Shown: positions 6,500 to 12,155 of the stretch, one piece after another
How positions within the stretch are numbered: position 1 is the stretch's first letter
Layout of the letters: every line of letters starts with the position of its first letter
Assembly: GCA_050012355.1 (NCBI GenBank)
Contig: JBEKHI010000258.1
Location: forward strand, 1-12,155
Length of the DNA stretch: 12,155 bases
Source of the DNA: JBEKHI01 sp050012355
Lineage (GTDB): Bacteria; Actinomycetota; Actinomycetes; Streptosporangiales; Streptosporangiaceae
Direction of reading: 5' to 3'
Notes under the pieces: model-generated
What the model saw: the letters and a program-made list of their open reading frames with translations, nothing else
Database searches by the model: none
Told to the model about the DNA's origin: nothing
Translations under genes and position numbers: made by a program

Positions 6500-6550
6500 T
6501 CGTACGGGCGCCGGGCGGGCGCGGAGGCGCGGGAGACCGGCCGTCCGTCG

Positions 6551-8005
6551 TTATGGCTCAAGGCTGAGAGCTACCGCTGAGGACGGTGAGCTTGCCGGGG
6601 TCGGGACCACTATCGGCGAGGGGGTGAGACTGGGCAGCGCCTGCTGGTCGGCGAGCGCGATGGCTAGCTGGCCGGCGGCGGTCGGGTGAAACGGCGCCGG
6701 ATCATTCGCGCCCTGCACATACGGGTCGGTGGCGCACAACTGGTGCCCGGCGAAGTCGGGTTGCACAACGCCGAAGCCGAATGCCTGCGCGCCTTGCTCG
6801 AGCACCGTGTTCAGCTGGCCTAGGCGCGCCACCAGCACCTTCACCTTGGCTGGCGTCATGCCGTACTGGCTCAGGCAGCTGACATCCGGCCCGAACGGGT
6901 CGTAGTACTCGTTCACCAGCACCGCTGGATGCTGCGGGAGGTTGGCCAGGTCACCGAGAAGCTGGTAGTAGCTGCGGGTGAACGAGTCGAGCAGCGAGGT
7001 GAAGTAGGCGGTCGACATCTTGTCGTCGCACACGGTGCTGGCCGCGCACAGCCGGGTCATGATCGACCACTGCACGTCGTCAGCGCCGACGCTGACGATG
7101 ATCACCTTGGCCTGGGTCGCTTGTTCGGCCTCGACGAACTGGACCGGCGCGATCGATCCGTTGTTCAGCACCTGCGCGCCGAGCAGGCCGTTGGTGATCG
7201 TGGCGCTGGAACACGCCAGGTTGAGCACGGTCCAGTCGTTCACCGTGGCCAGGTCATCGGCATACGCCTCCGGCGAGCGGCTGCAGGCCGTCTCCAGCGG
7301 GGTCGCGTCGGGTGCCAGCGGCAGCCCGTCGCCGGACGCGGTGGAGTCGCCGATCACGACCGCCTGGACACCGGGAAGCGCCTTGGCGTGCTGGGGTATC
7401 GCGCTGCTGACCGGATCCACTCCTACCAGGTCATCCAGCGTCTTCACGCTGCGCAACACGGCCGGCGTCGACGACGCGGTGAGCAGCACGCTCCCGACGT
7501 TCAGCGCGACGGCGAACACCAGGCCGGCGATCGCGATCCGCAGCACCCGCCAGCGAGACACGCTATGCCGCCGGGCGATGCCGACGACGGCGATCACGCC
7601 CACGAAGGCGAAACCGGCGACGATCAGCGTCTCCCAGATGAAGTAATGCGTCCAGCCCGCCGCGAGCTGCTGGCTGAGCGACAGCTCGACCTTGTGCGGC
7701 CCGTCCGCGCGCAGCGTCTGCACCACCTGCTGGTTGATGGTGATGTGGGTCAGCTGAAGGCGCGGCCTGATCGGTCCGCTGAAGTCCGGCTTGGTCGGCA
7801 TGGCCTGGCCGAACAGGTCGAGTTCGCCAGGCCCGCGCAGCGACAGGTCCGGCATCGTGGCACCGATCTGGGCGGTCTGTCCAGCCGCCTGCACGGTCTG
7901 CAGCGGGGTGACCCGGAGCGCCAGCCAGATCGATGCGACGCCGATGACCAGGAACGTGAAAAGGATGAGTAGTGCTGTCCGGCTGCGACTGGCGAGCGAT
8001 GGAAT
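6551..8005 (-). CDS. Membrane-anchored SGNH/GDSL hydrolase, apparent AUU start
   Basis: With the start at 8005 the protein has 484 residues. A first membrane helix spans about 10-30. An extracytoplasmic segment with LRVTPLQTV, SLRGPGELDLFG and IRPRLQLTHITINQQV follows, then two helices at about 122-143 and 157-178. The hydrolase domain comes last, with block I GDSTASGDG (catalytic Ser about 221), a GADD block III motif (about 307-310) and PFHPT (catalytic His about 440). The tail is Pro/Ser-rich. Families of this kind cleave acyl or acetyl esters, possibly on envelope glycans; the substrate is unknown. The frame has no ATG, GTG or TTG before GTG 7894, which would delete the first helix. An AUU at 8003-8005 lies 7 bases after GGGGAGG. 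GTG at 8010 is out of frame and only 2 bases from that site. A one-base sequencing error is the main alternative. Confidence 0.88.
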   Translation of the reverse strand: MPSLASRSRTALLILFTFLVIGVASIWLALRVTPLQTVQAAGQTAQIGATMPDLSLRGPGELDLFGQAMPTKPDFSGPIRPRLQLTHITINQQVVQTLRADGPHKVELSLSQQLAAGWTHYFIWETLIVAGFAFVGVIAVVGIARRHSVSRWRVLRIAIAGLVFAVALNVGSVLLTASSTPAVLRSVKTLDDLVGVDPVSSAIPQHAKALPGVQAVVIGDSTASGDGLPLAPDATPLETACSRSPEAYADDLATVNDWTVLNLACSSATITNGLLGAQVLNNGSIAPVQFVEAEQATQAKVIIVSVGADDVQWSIMTRLCAASTVCDDKMSTAYFTSLLDSFTRSYYQLLGDLANLPQHPAVLVNEYYDPFGPDVSCLSQYGMTPAKVKVLVARLGQLNTVLEQGAQAFGFGVVQPDFAGHQLCATDPYVQGANDPAPFHPTAAGQLAIALADQQALPSLTPSPIVVPTPASSPSSAVALSLEP

Positions 8006-8010
8006 AGCAC

Positions 8011-8019
8011 TACCTCCCC
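8011..8019 (-). promoter_or_regulatory. Strong ribosome binding site that decides the SGNH start
   Basis: On the minus strand this reads GGGGAGGTA, a near-perfect match to the anti-Shine-Dalgarno. Its GGAGG core is 7 bases from AUU 8005 (ideal spacing) but 2 bases from GTG 8010 (too close). The in-frame stop TAG at 8039-8041 belongs to the DUF3151 gene and limits how far upstream the SGNH frame can extend. Confidence 0.7.
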
Positions 8020-8038
8020 AGGGTTCGGCTTCCCGGCT

Positions 8039-8473
8039 CTATGTACCCATAGACCCGGAATCTATCCGAAGTGCCGCGTACGCCTCGTGACTGCTGTCAT
8101 CGAGGAACGTCCAGCAGCGGTCGGCCTCCTCCGTCTCGCCGATCTCCCCGGCGGCGCGGGCGAGCGCGGCCAGGCAGCGCAGGAAGCCGCGGTTGGGCGC
8201 GTGCTCCCACGGGATGGGGCCGTGGCCCTTCCAGCCGTTGCGGCGCAGCGAGTCGAGCCCGCGGTGATAGCCGGTGCGGGCGAAGGCGTAACCGGCGAGA
8301 ACGTTGCCCTCGTCGAGAGCCTGCTCGGCGAGCACGCCCCAGGCGTGGGAGTACGTCGGGTAGCGTTTCGCCGCCTCCTCCGGACCGGATTCAGCGAGGA
8401 TCTTGTCCGCTTGCGGGTTGTCCGGCAGGTAGGTAGGCGGCGGTCCGCCGAGCAGGTTCTCGTGGGCAGGCAT
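8039..8473 (-). CDS. DUF3151 family protein
   Basis: 144 residues from ATG 8473 (MPAHENLLGG). It is a close match to DUF3151, a conserved actinobacterial family of unknown function: NLLGGPPPTYLP at the start, then YPTYSHAWGVLAEQALDEGN, YAFARTGYHRGLDSLRRNGW, KGHGPIPWEHAPNRGFLRCL and a final AGEIGETEEADRCWTFL. The helical repeats suggest a soluble TPR-like fold; that is inference. A longer start at 8512 would overlap the upstream gene, and the family normally begins near NLLGG, so I prefer 8473. No strong ribosome binding site is seen. The gene lies 10 bases downstream of the secreted-protein gene and 33 bases upstream of the SGNH start, in frame with the latter. All three are probably co-transcribed. 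Confidence 0.9.
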   Translation of the reverse strand: MPAHENLLGGPPPTYLPDNPQADKILAESGPEEAAKRYPTYSHAWGVLAEQALDEGNVLAGYAFARTGYHRGLDSLRRNGWKGHGPIPWEHAPNRGFLRCLAALARAAGEIGETEEADRCWTFLDDSSHEAYAALRIDSGSMGT

Positions 8474-8483
8474 GAGACTTAGC

Positions 8484-9119
8484 TTAACGACGTGACCGGA
8501 TCCGCCGGCCAAACCGGTGGCCCCGGTGGTCTTTCACCGCGTGCTGGGGCTTGATCACGACCGCTGGCATGGCCTGCGGGATGACGGGGAGCAGGGCGGA
8601 AGCGCAGACCTGTTTCGTGGCGGTCGTCTTGAGCGCGCACGCGGTGGCCGCGACCGCCTCGATGTCCTGCGCGGACCGCCCGGCGATGGCCTCCGCGTGC
8701 AACGCCACCTGCTGCATGGGCTTGATGTCGACGATCCAGACGACCCCGCTGTACTCGGCGATCCCGCCCGCGTCGGCCGCCACGAACTTCGCCGAAGGCG
8801 GCAGCGCGAGCAGCACTGGGACGTTGCTGGCCTCGGCAGTGCCCGTGTTGCGCACCAGGACGGTGTACTCGTTCCCGGCACCGGCCTTGTACGGGGTGGT
8901 CGCCGCGCCGACGGAGATCGCGAGCACCGCGCTCTTGGGTGCCGCCTTCTTCGGGCCGGGTACGGCCCCGACCCCGGGCACGGCGACCGGTCCGCTCTTC
9001 AGCAGCGGATACGGTGCGGTGGGCAGCGGGATGGACGTCGCGCCCAGCGCCGGGATCGCGGCGCCGGTGATGATTCCTCCGATAACCAGAGGCAACGCGA
9101 GAATTCGGTTCAGCGCCAT
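8484..9119 (-). CDS. Secreted DUF11-like beta-sandwich protein
   Basis: 211 residues from ATG 9119, which has GGAGGG 4 bases upstream. Residues 1-28 are a Sec signal peptide (MALNRILALP, hydrophobic core, cleavage near ALGA). A Pro/Gly/Lys linker (about 30-64) follows. A domain at about 65-160 resembles DUF11/CARDB-type beta sandwiches: NEYTVLVRNTGTAEASNVPV, LALPPSAKFVAAD and GVVWIVDIKPMQQVAL. Two cysteines (161 and 172) could form a disulphide. The C-terminus is strongly basic (KDHRGHRFGRRIRSRR), which may bind wall polymers; no LPxTG or anchor helix is present. Such domains usually serve as structural or adhesive modules at the cell surface. No specific function can be given. Confidence 0.8.
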   Translation of the reverse strand: MALNRILALPLVIGGIITGAAIPALGATSIPLPTAPYPLLKSGPVAVPGVGAVPGPKKAAPKSAVLAISVGAATTPYKAGAGNEYTVLVRNTGTAEASNVPVLLALPPSAKFVAADAGGIAEYSGVVWIVDIKPMQQVALHAEAIAGRSAQDIEAVAATACALKTTATKQVCASALLPVIPQAMPAVVIKPQHAVKDHRGHRFGRRIRSRR

Positions 9120-9218
9120 GATTCCCTCCATCATCCAGTAGCTCTTTGACGTGCAGCGATTACTGTACGTCACAAGCGGGTACTGGTGATGGCAATTACG
9201 GTGCGTGTTGGCTGGGCC

Positions 9219-9740
9219 TTAGTGTGCCAACGGGTCGTGCAGCAGCGAGTCGAGCACCTCGTCGTCCAGGGTGGCGAGCAGGTCCTCGCTGAACTGCCCG
9301 TCGACCAGCACGAATACCATGCGGGCCACTTCGCCGGTGCGGTTTTCCCAGCGGTGGCTGGTGCCTCGCTGGATGGCTATGTGGCCGGCCCGCAGCGTGG
9401 TCTCTGAGTCGTCGAGCACGAGGACGACCTCACCCTCGATCACGATGCCGTAGTCGACCGACTGGGTGCGGTGCACCGGGGAGATGGTGCCAGGCGGGAA
9501 CGAGTTGAACCGGATCTTCGTGCCGCGGACGGGCGGCGGAACGCTGATCGCCCGGCCCGCCGCCGGGTCGGGTTCGGCCGCGGTGATCGGCGCCGGGGCG
9601 CCACTGGTCGACCAGACCTCGAAGAAGCCCGCCCCGTCCGGCGCGGTGCTCGCTACCGGCGGCGCACCATCGGTCAGGAAGACAGACTTTCCCTGCTCGT
9701 CGTGTCCGGTCACCACGCGCCGGGGCATCCAGGACTCCAT
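9219..9740 (-). CDS. Cupin-domain protein
   Basis: 173 residues from ATG 9740, preceded by GGAGG at 4 bases. The N-terminal half (about 1-70) is a variable beta segment beginning MPRRVVTGHDEQGKSVFLTD. The cupin barrel spans about 75-148: FPPGTISPVHRTQSVDYGIV with EGEVVLVLDD (motif 1), and LRAGHIAIQRGTSHRWENRT (motif 2). His90, Asp96 and His129 are the likely metal-site residues. The second histidine of classic motif 1 is replaced, so metal binding may differ. Relatives are often annotated simply as cupins, sometimes linked to the breakdown or modification of small aromatic or polyketide substrates. The substrate cannot be assigned. It lies 63 bases downstream of the kinase gene and 99 bases upstream of the secreted-protein start, all leftward. 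Confidence 0.88.
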   Translation of the reverse strand: MESWMPRRVVTGHDEQGKSVFLTDGAPPVASTAPDGAGFFEVWSTSGAPAPITAAEPDPAAGRAISVPPPVRGTKIRFNSFPPGTISPVHRTQSVDYGIVIEGEVVLVLDDSETTLRAGHIAIQRGTSHRWENRTGEVARMVFVLVDGQFSEDLLATLDDEVLDSLLHDPLAH

Positions 9741-9803
9741 CGCACCTCCGTCAGGTTCTCCGGTTCGCACCGTACTTGAGCGGGTGGCGAAGCGGAAATA
9801 GAG

Positions 9804-10853
9804 CTACGGAATACCTGATATCAGTCTCGGTAACCAGTGCCAGGTGCCGGTGACGTAACTGACGAACTCAATGGTCACGTGGTACATGAGAAACGCGAGC
9901 ACGACCGCGGCCAGCAGTCCCAGCAAGACCCAGTACGCCCGCTTGGGAGGCTCCTCCGGCGGCGGTGCCTGCGGGGGTGGCCGCATGGGGGCCGGGGCCG
10001 TCTTGGCGGGAGTGGGCCGGACCGGGAGGGCGGTGAGTCTATCCAGCCGGGTGAGCGCCGAATCGGCGTCTGGGCGCGCGGCCGGGTCCTTCTCAAGGAG
10101 TTCCATGATCAGCGGCGCGAGCCGGCCGGCCCGGGACGGCACCGGCGGCCGGTAGTCGAAGACGGCTTGCTTCGTCTCGTTCTCCGTCTTACGGCCGAAC
10201 GGCGAGACCCCCTCCACCGCCCGGTACAGCGTCGCCCCGAGCGAGAACATGTCACTGGCCGGGTTGCCGTCCTCGCCGTCGAAACGCTCCGGCGCCGTGT
10301 ACTCCAGCGTCCCGAAGAACCTGCTGGTCGTTGTCATCCGCTGCTCGTCCAGGCTCCAGGCGATCCCGAAGTCGCCAAGCAGCACGTCCTCGCCGGACTC
10401 CGACAGCAAGACGTTCGCGGGCTTCACGTCCCGGTGCACGATGCGCGCGGCGTGCGCGGCGCCCAGCGCGCTCAGCAAGGCGCGGGCCACCGGCCCGGTT
10501 TGTTCTTCGGTCAGCGGCCCGGTGCGTACCCGGTCGGCGAGCGAGGAATGCAGCAGCCGCATGACGATCCAGGGGACGCCGTCTTCGAGCAGGACATCGT
10601 GAACGGGCACGATATTCGGGTGGTCTCGCAGTCGCGCCGCGGTGCGGCACTCACGCCTGACCCGCTGCGCCCAGGTAGCGCGGTCCTCGCCACCCGCGCC
10701 GGGCGGATAGATCTCCTTGAGCGCCACATCGATGCGCAGGAACTGGTCATGAGCGCGCCAGACGCGGCCGAACCCGCCAGCGCCGGACTCCAGTTTGCGC
10801 AGCAAACGGTAGCGGCCTCCGATGAGCACCTCCGGCCGTGTTTTCGCCACCAT
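9804..10853 (-). CDS. Membrane-anchored PknB-like Ser/Thr protein kinase
   Basis: 349 residues. The kinase domain spans about 15-275 and keeps the key motifs: Gly-loop SGAGGFGRV (23-31), VALKEI with Lys46, VHRDVKPANVLL with catalytic Asp142, GDFGIAW with Asp161, and GTLEYTAPERFDG in the activation segment, where TTTSR gives likely autophosphorylation sites. A Pro-rich juxtamembrane linker (280-303) leads to one membrane helix (about 306-326). Only about 22 outside residues follow, with no PASTA or other sensor domain. All catalytic residues are present, so it should be active. ATG 10853 follows GGAG by 3 bases; the next codon, GTG, is spaced better and may be the true start. The frame stays open upstream to 11231, but that part overlaps the divergent hydrolase and does not look like kinase. 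It heads the leftward cluster. Confidence 0.9.
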   Translation of the reverse strand: MVAKTRPEVLIGGRYRLLRKLESGAGGFGRVWRAHDQFLRIDVALKEIYPPGAGGEDRATWAQRVRRECRTAARLRDHPNIVPVHDVLLEDGVPWIVMRLLHSSLADRVRTGPLTEEQTGPVARALLSALGAAHAARIVHRDVKPANVLLSESGEDVLLGDFGIAWSLDEQRMTTTSRFFGTLEYTAPERFDGEDGNPASDMFSLGATLYRAVEGVSPFGRKTENETKQAVFDYRPPVPSRAGRLAPLIMELLEKDPAARPDADSALTRLDRLTALPVRPTPAKTAPAPMRPPPQAPPPEEPPKRAYWVLLGLLAAVVLAFLMYHVTIEFVSYVTGTWHWLPRLISGIP

Positions 10854-10945
10854 TCGCTCCCCAGCACCCACCCGAGACTCATGCTGCTTGGCAGTAACTT
10901 TAGCGGCCAGCTGGACAAACGCGCCTTTACGGACACGCGCGTCAT

Positions 10946-10960
10946 CGCAGGAATCCTGCG
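10946..10960. promoter_or_regulatory. Perfect 7+1+7 palindrome between kinase and hydrolase genes
   Basis: CGCAGGAATCCTGCG is a perfect inverted repeat with a single central base. It lies about 93 bp upstream of the kinase start and 96 bp upstream of the hydrolase start, midway in the divergent region. It may be an operator; the regulator is unknown. Confidence 0.4.
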
Positions 10961-11011
10961 GGTTATCCGAACGGCTGGACAGGAGGCGAAGTCTGGCGGA
11001 AGCTACGTGTG

Positions 11012-11025
11012 TCGAAGCGCTTCGA
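11012..11025. promoter_or_regulatory. LacI-family operator
   Basis: TCGAAGCGCTTCGA is a perfect 14-bp palindrome with the central AANCGNTT core typical of LacI-family operators, which control carbohydrate genes in actinobacteria. It ends 30 bases before the hydrolase start, between promoter and ribosome binding site, where a repressor would act. No LacI gene is in the window. Confidence 0.65.
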
Positions 11026-11055
11026 AAGTCGGACTCGATGGCGAGGAGGCCAGGA

Positions 11056-12155
11056 ATGATGCGCAGACGTTGGTCCGGGATGGTCGCGGGAACGGTGCTG
11101 CTGGTGGCCACTGGCGTGGCGGCGACTACGTCGGCTACCGCAGCGCACGCTGCCACTAGCGACGCGACGGTCACGGTGAACGCGGCGGCCCGCATCGGCA
11201 CGATTCCCGCGCACGCGATCGGGCTGAACACCGCCGTCTATGACACCTACATGAACGATGCGGCGATCCCGCCGCTGCTCAAGGCGGCCGGAATCGATGC
11301 GCTTCGCTACCCGGGCGGCTCCTACTCCGACATCTACGACTGGCAGACCCAGACCGCGGTGGACGGCGGGTTCGTCGCTCCTAACACGAGCTTCGCTGAC
11401 TTCATAGGCACCGCGAACGCGGCAGGCGCGGCGCCGATCATCACGGTGAACTACGGCACCGGCAGTACCGCGCTGGCCGCGGCCTGGGTACGGGCAGCCG
11501 CCAAGGACAACGTGCAGTACTGGGAGATCGGCAACGAGGTCTACGGCAACGGCACCTACGGCGCCAACTGGGAAACCGACGCGCACTGCGACACCTCTCT
11601 CGGGGGCAGCCCGGTCACCATCGGGTCCGAGCCGAGCCAGACCTACGACTGCGGGCCGGCCACCTACGCCGACAACGTCCTCAGCTACCAATCCGCGATT
11701 CACGCCGTCAACCCGCGCGCCAAGGTGTGCGCGGTGCTGACCACTCCGGGCTTCTGGCCGGACGGCGTCACGAACGCCCAGTATCCGGAAAGCTGGAACC
11801 AGACGGTGCTGTCGATTCTCGGGGCGAGCACTCAGTGCGTGATCGTGCACTACTACCCGGGCGGCTCCACCACCGCCGGGATGCTCACCGACCCCACCGA
11901 CATTTCCGGCATCATGTCGACCCTGCACACTGAGCTTTCGCAGTACGCCGGGGTCAGGAATGTCCCGGTGATCGTCACCGAGACCAACTCCACGATCGAC
12001 ATGGACACGCAACCGGCCGCGCTATTCGGCGCAGACATGTACATGACCTGGCTGGAAAACGGCGCGTCCAACATCGACTGGTGGAACGAGCACAACGGCG
12101 AAGGCACCGTCACCACCGTCGACGGCGCCACCGACTACGGCGACCAGGGCATCTT
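11056..12155 (+). CDS. Exported alpha-L-arabinofuranosidase-like glycoside hydrolase (runs off the right edge)
   Basis: 366 residues are visible and the frame is open to the last base. The ATG at 11056 has a perfect AGGAGG 6 bases upstream; ATG 11059 is equally possible. Residues 1-32 are a Sec signal (MMRRRWSGMV, hydrophobic core, cleavage near AHA). The mature part is a TIM-barrel hydrolase of clan GH-A type. It shows IGLNTAVYDTYM, LRYPGGSYSDIYDWQ (83-97), APIITVNYGTG, QYWEIGNEVYGN with acid/base Glu161 just after Asn160, and VIVTETNS with the probable nucleophile Glu309. Relatives are annotated as arabinofuranosidases or cellulose-binding proteins; a binding module may follow beyond the edge. 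It should release sugars from plant hemicellulose outside the cell. The LacI-type operator upstream suggests sugar-induced expression. The exact GH family is uncertain. Confidence 0.85.
   Translation, partial: MMRRRWSGMVAGTVLLVATGVAATTSATAAHAATSDATVTVNAAARIGTIPAHAIGLNTAVYDTYMNDAAIPPLLKAAGIDALRYPGGSYSDIYDWQTQTAVDGGFVAPNTSFADFIGTANAAGAAPIITVNYGTGSTALAAAWVRAAAKDNVQYWEIGNEVYGNGTYGANWETDAHCDTSLGGSPVTIGSEPSQTYDCGPATYADNVLSYQSAIHAVNPRAKVCAVLTTPGFWPDGVTNAQYPESWNQTVLSILGASTQCVIVHYYPGGSTTAGMLTDPTDISGIMSTLHTELSQYAGVRNVPVIVTETNSTIDMDTQPAALFGADMYMTWLENGASNIDWWNEHNGEGTVTTVDGATDYGDQGI

Larger units (their letters stand above)
6165..6550. other. 386-bp non-coding stretch upstream of the MFS gene, repeat-rich
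   Basis: This space lies between the 3' end of the SGNH gene and the start of the leftward MFS gene, so it should hold the MFS promoter. It contains an imperfect 24-bp direct repeat (6445-6468 and 6476-6499) and a CCCC/GGGG inverted repeat (6396-6418). A possible 14-codon leader frame (6212 down to 6168) ends 3 bases before the MFS GTG. A rightward open frame at 6355-6567 has no homolog-like features or good start, and I do not call it a gene. I cannot place a convincing -35/-10 pair. Confidence 0.5.

Noticed and set aside
6355..6567. Rightward 70-codon open frame in the MFS upstream region
   Set aside because: It has no recognisable domain, no good ribosome binding site and an Arg/Pro-rich composition typical of chance frames in GC-rich DNA. 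It also overlaps the direct repeats and the 3' end of the SGNH gene.
6929..7972. Long rightward open frame opposite the SGNH gene
   Set aside because: Low-complexity Arg/Gly/His/Asp composition, and opposite a clear SGNH hydrolase with catalytic motifs. It is a shadow frame.
7750..8010. GTG 8010 as start of a separate 86-codon leftward gene
   Set aside because: It overlaps the SGNH N-terminus in another frame, has a Ser/Arg-rich composition, and its start is only 2 bases from the ribosome binding site. It would matter only if a one-base error joined it to the SGNH frame.
9120..9218. Promoter search between the cupin and secreted-protein genes
   Set aside because: TACAGT and TTGTGA-like elements are present but not at a workable spacing, so no promoter is called.
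9837..11159. Long rightward open frame opposite the kinase
   Set aside because: Opposite a protein with complete kinase motifs; it lacks its own domain signature. It is a shadow frame.
10854..11231. N-terminal extension of the kinase frame, starting near 11231
   Set aside because: The frame is open, but this part has no kinase features and overlaps the divergent hydrolase coding sequence. A good ribosome binding site lies right at 10853.

Overview
The window looks like chromosome from a high-GC filamentous-type actinobacterium (Actinomycetia). Codons strongly prefer G or C at the third position. The families present are typical of that group: PspC and DUF1707 membrane proteins, DUF3151, a PknB-like kinase, and Tat- or Sec-exported glycoside hydrolases. 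I cannot name the genus. I see no rRNA, tRNA, CRISPR array, transposase or phage gene.

Left end (1-1355): an envelope-stress locus. A PspC-domain sensor kinase is cut by the window edge and reads leftward. It is divergent from a two-gene operon, small PspC protein then DUF1707 membrane protein. The 142-bp divergent region carries a symmetric set of CCCTG/CAGGG elements. A strong hairpin ends the operon. Next comes a leftward, frameshifted and truncated Tat-exported family 35 beta-galactosidase remnant (1356-2155).

Middle (2160-6550): a MarR regulator and an MFS transporter with a fused C-terminal universal-stress (Usp) domain form an operon. The MarR promoter appears to drive a leaderless message, with palindromic sites over the -10 and the start codon. 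A perfect 21-bp hairpin and an unexplained perfect 24-bp palindrome lie between this operon and a convergent second MFS transporter. That transporter has a long Pro/Ala/Ser-rich tail and a repeat-rich 386-bp upstream region.

Right half (6551-12155): five leftward genes in the order kinase, cupin, secreted DUF11-like protein, DUF3151 protein, membrane-anchored SGNH/GDSL hydrolase. The SGNH gene has no ATG, GTG or TTG in the right place; its reading frame instead begins at an AUU ideally spaced from a strong ribosome binding site. Divergent from the kinase is an exported arabinofuranosidase-like glycoside hydrolase, cut by the right edge, with a LacI-type operator just upstream.

Most genes are recognisable families. 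The points most worth a second look are the AUU start, the MFS-Usp fusion under an overlapping MarR operator, and the orphan 24-bp palindrome. I found no clear new multi-gene system.
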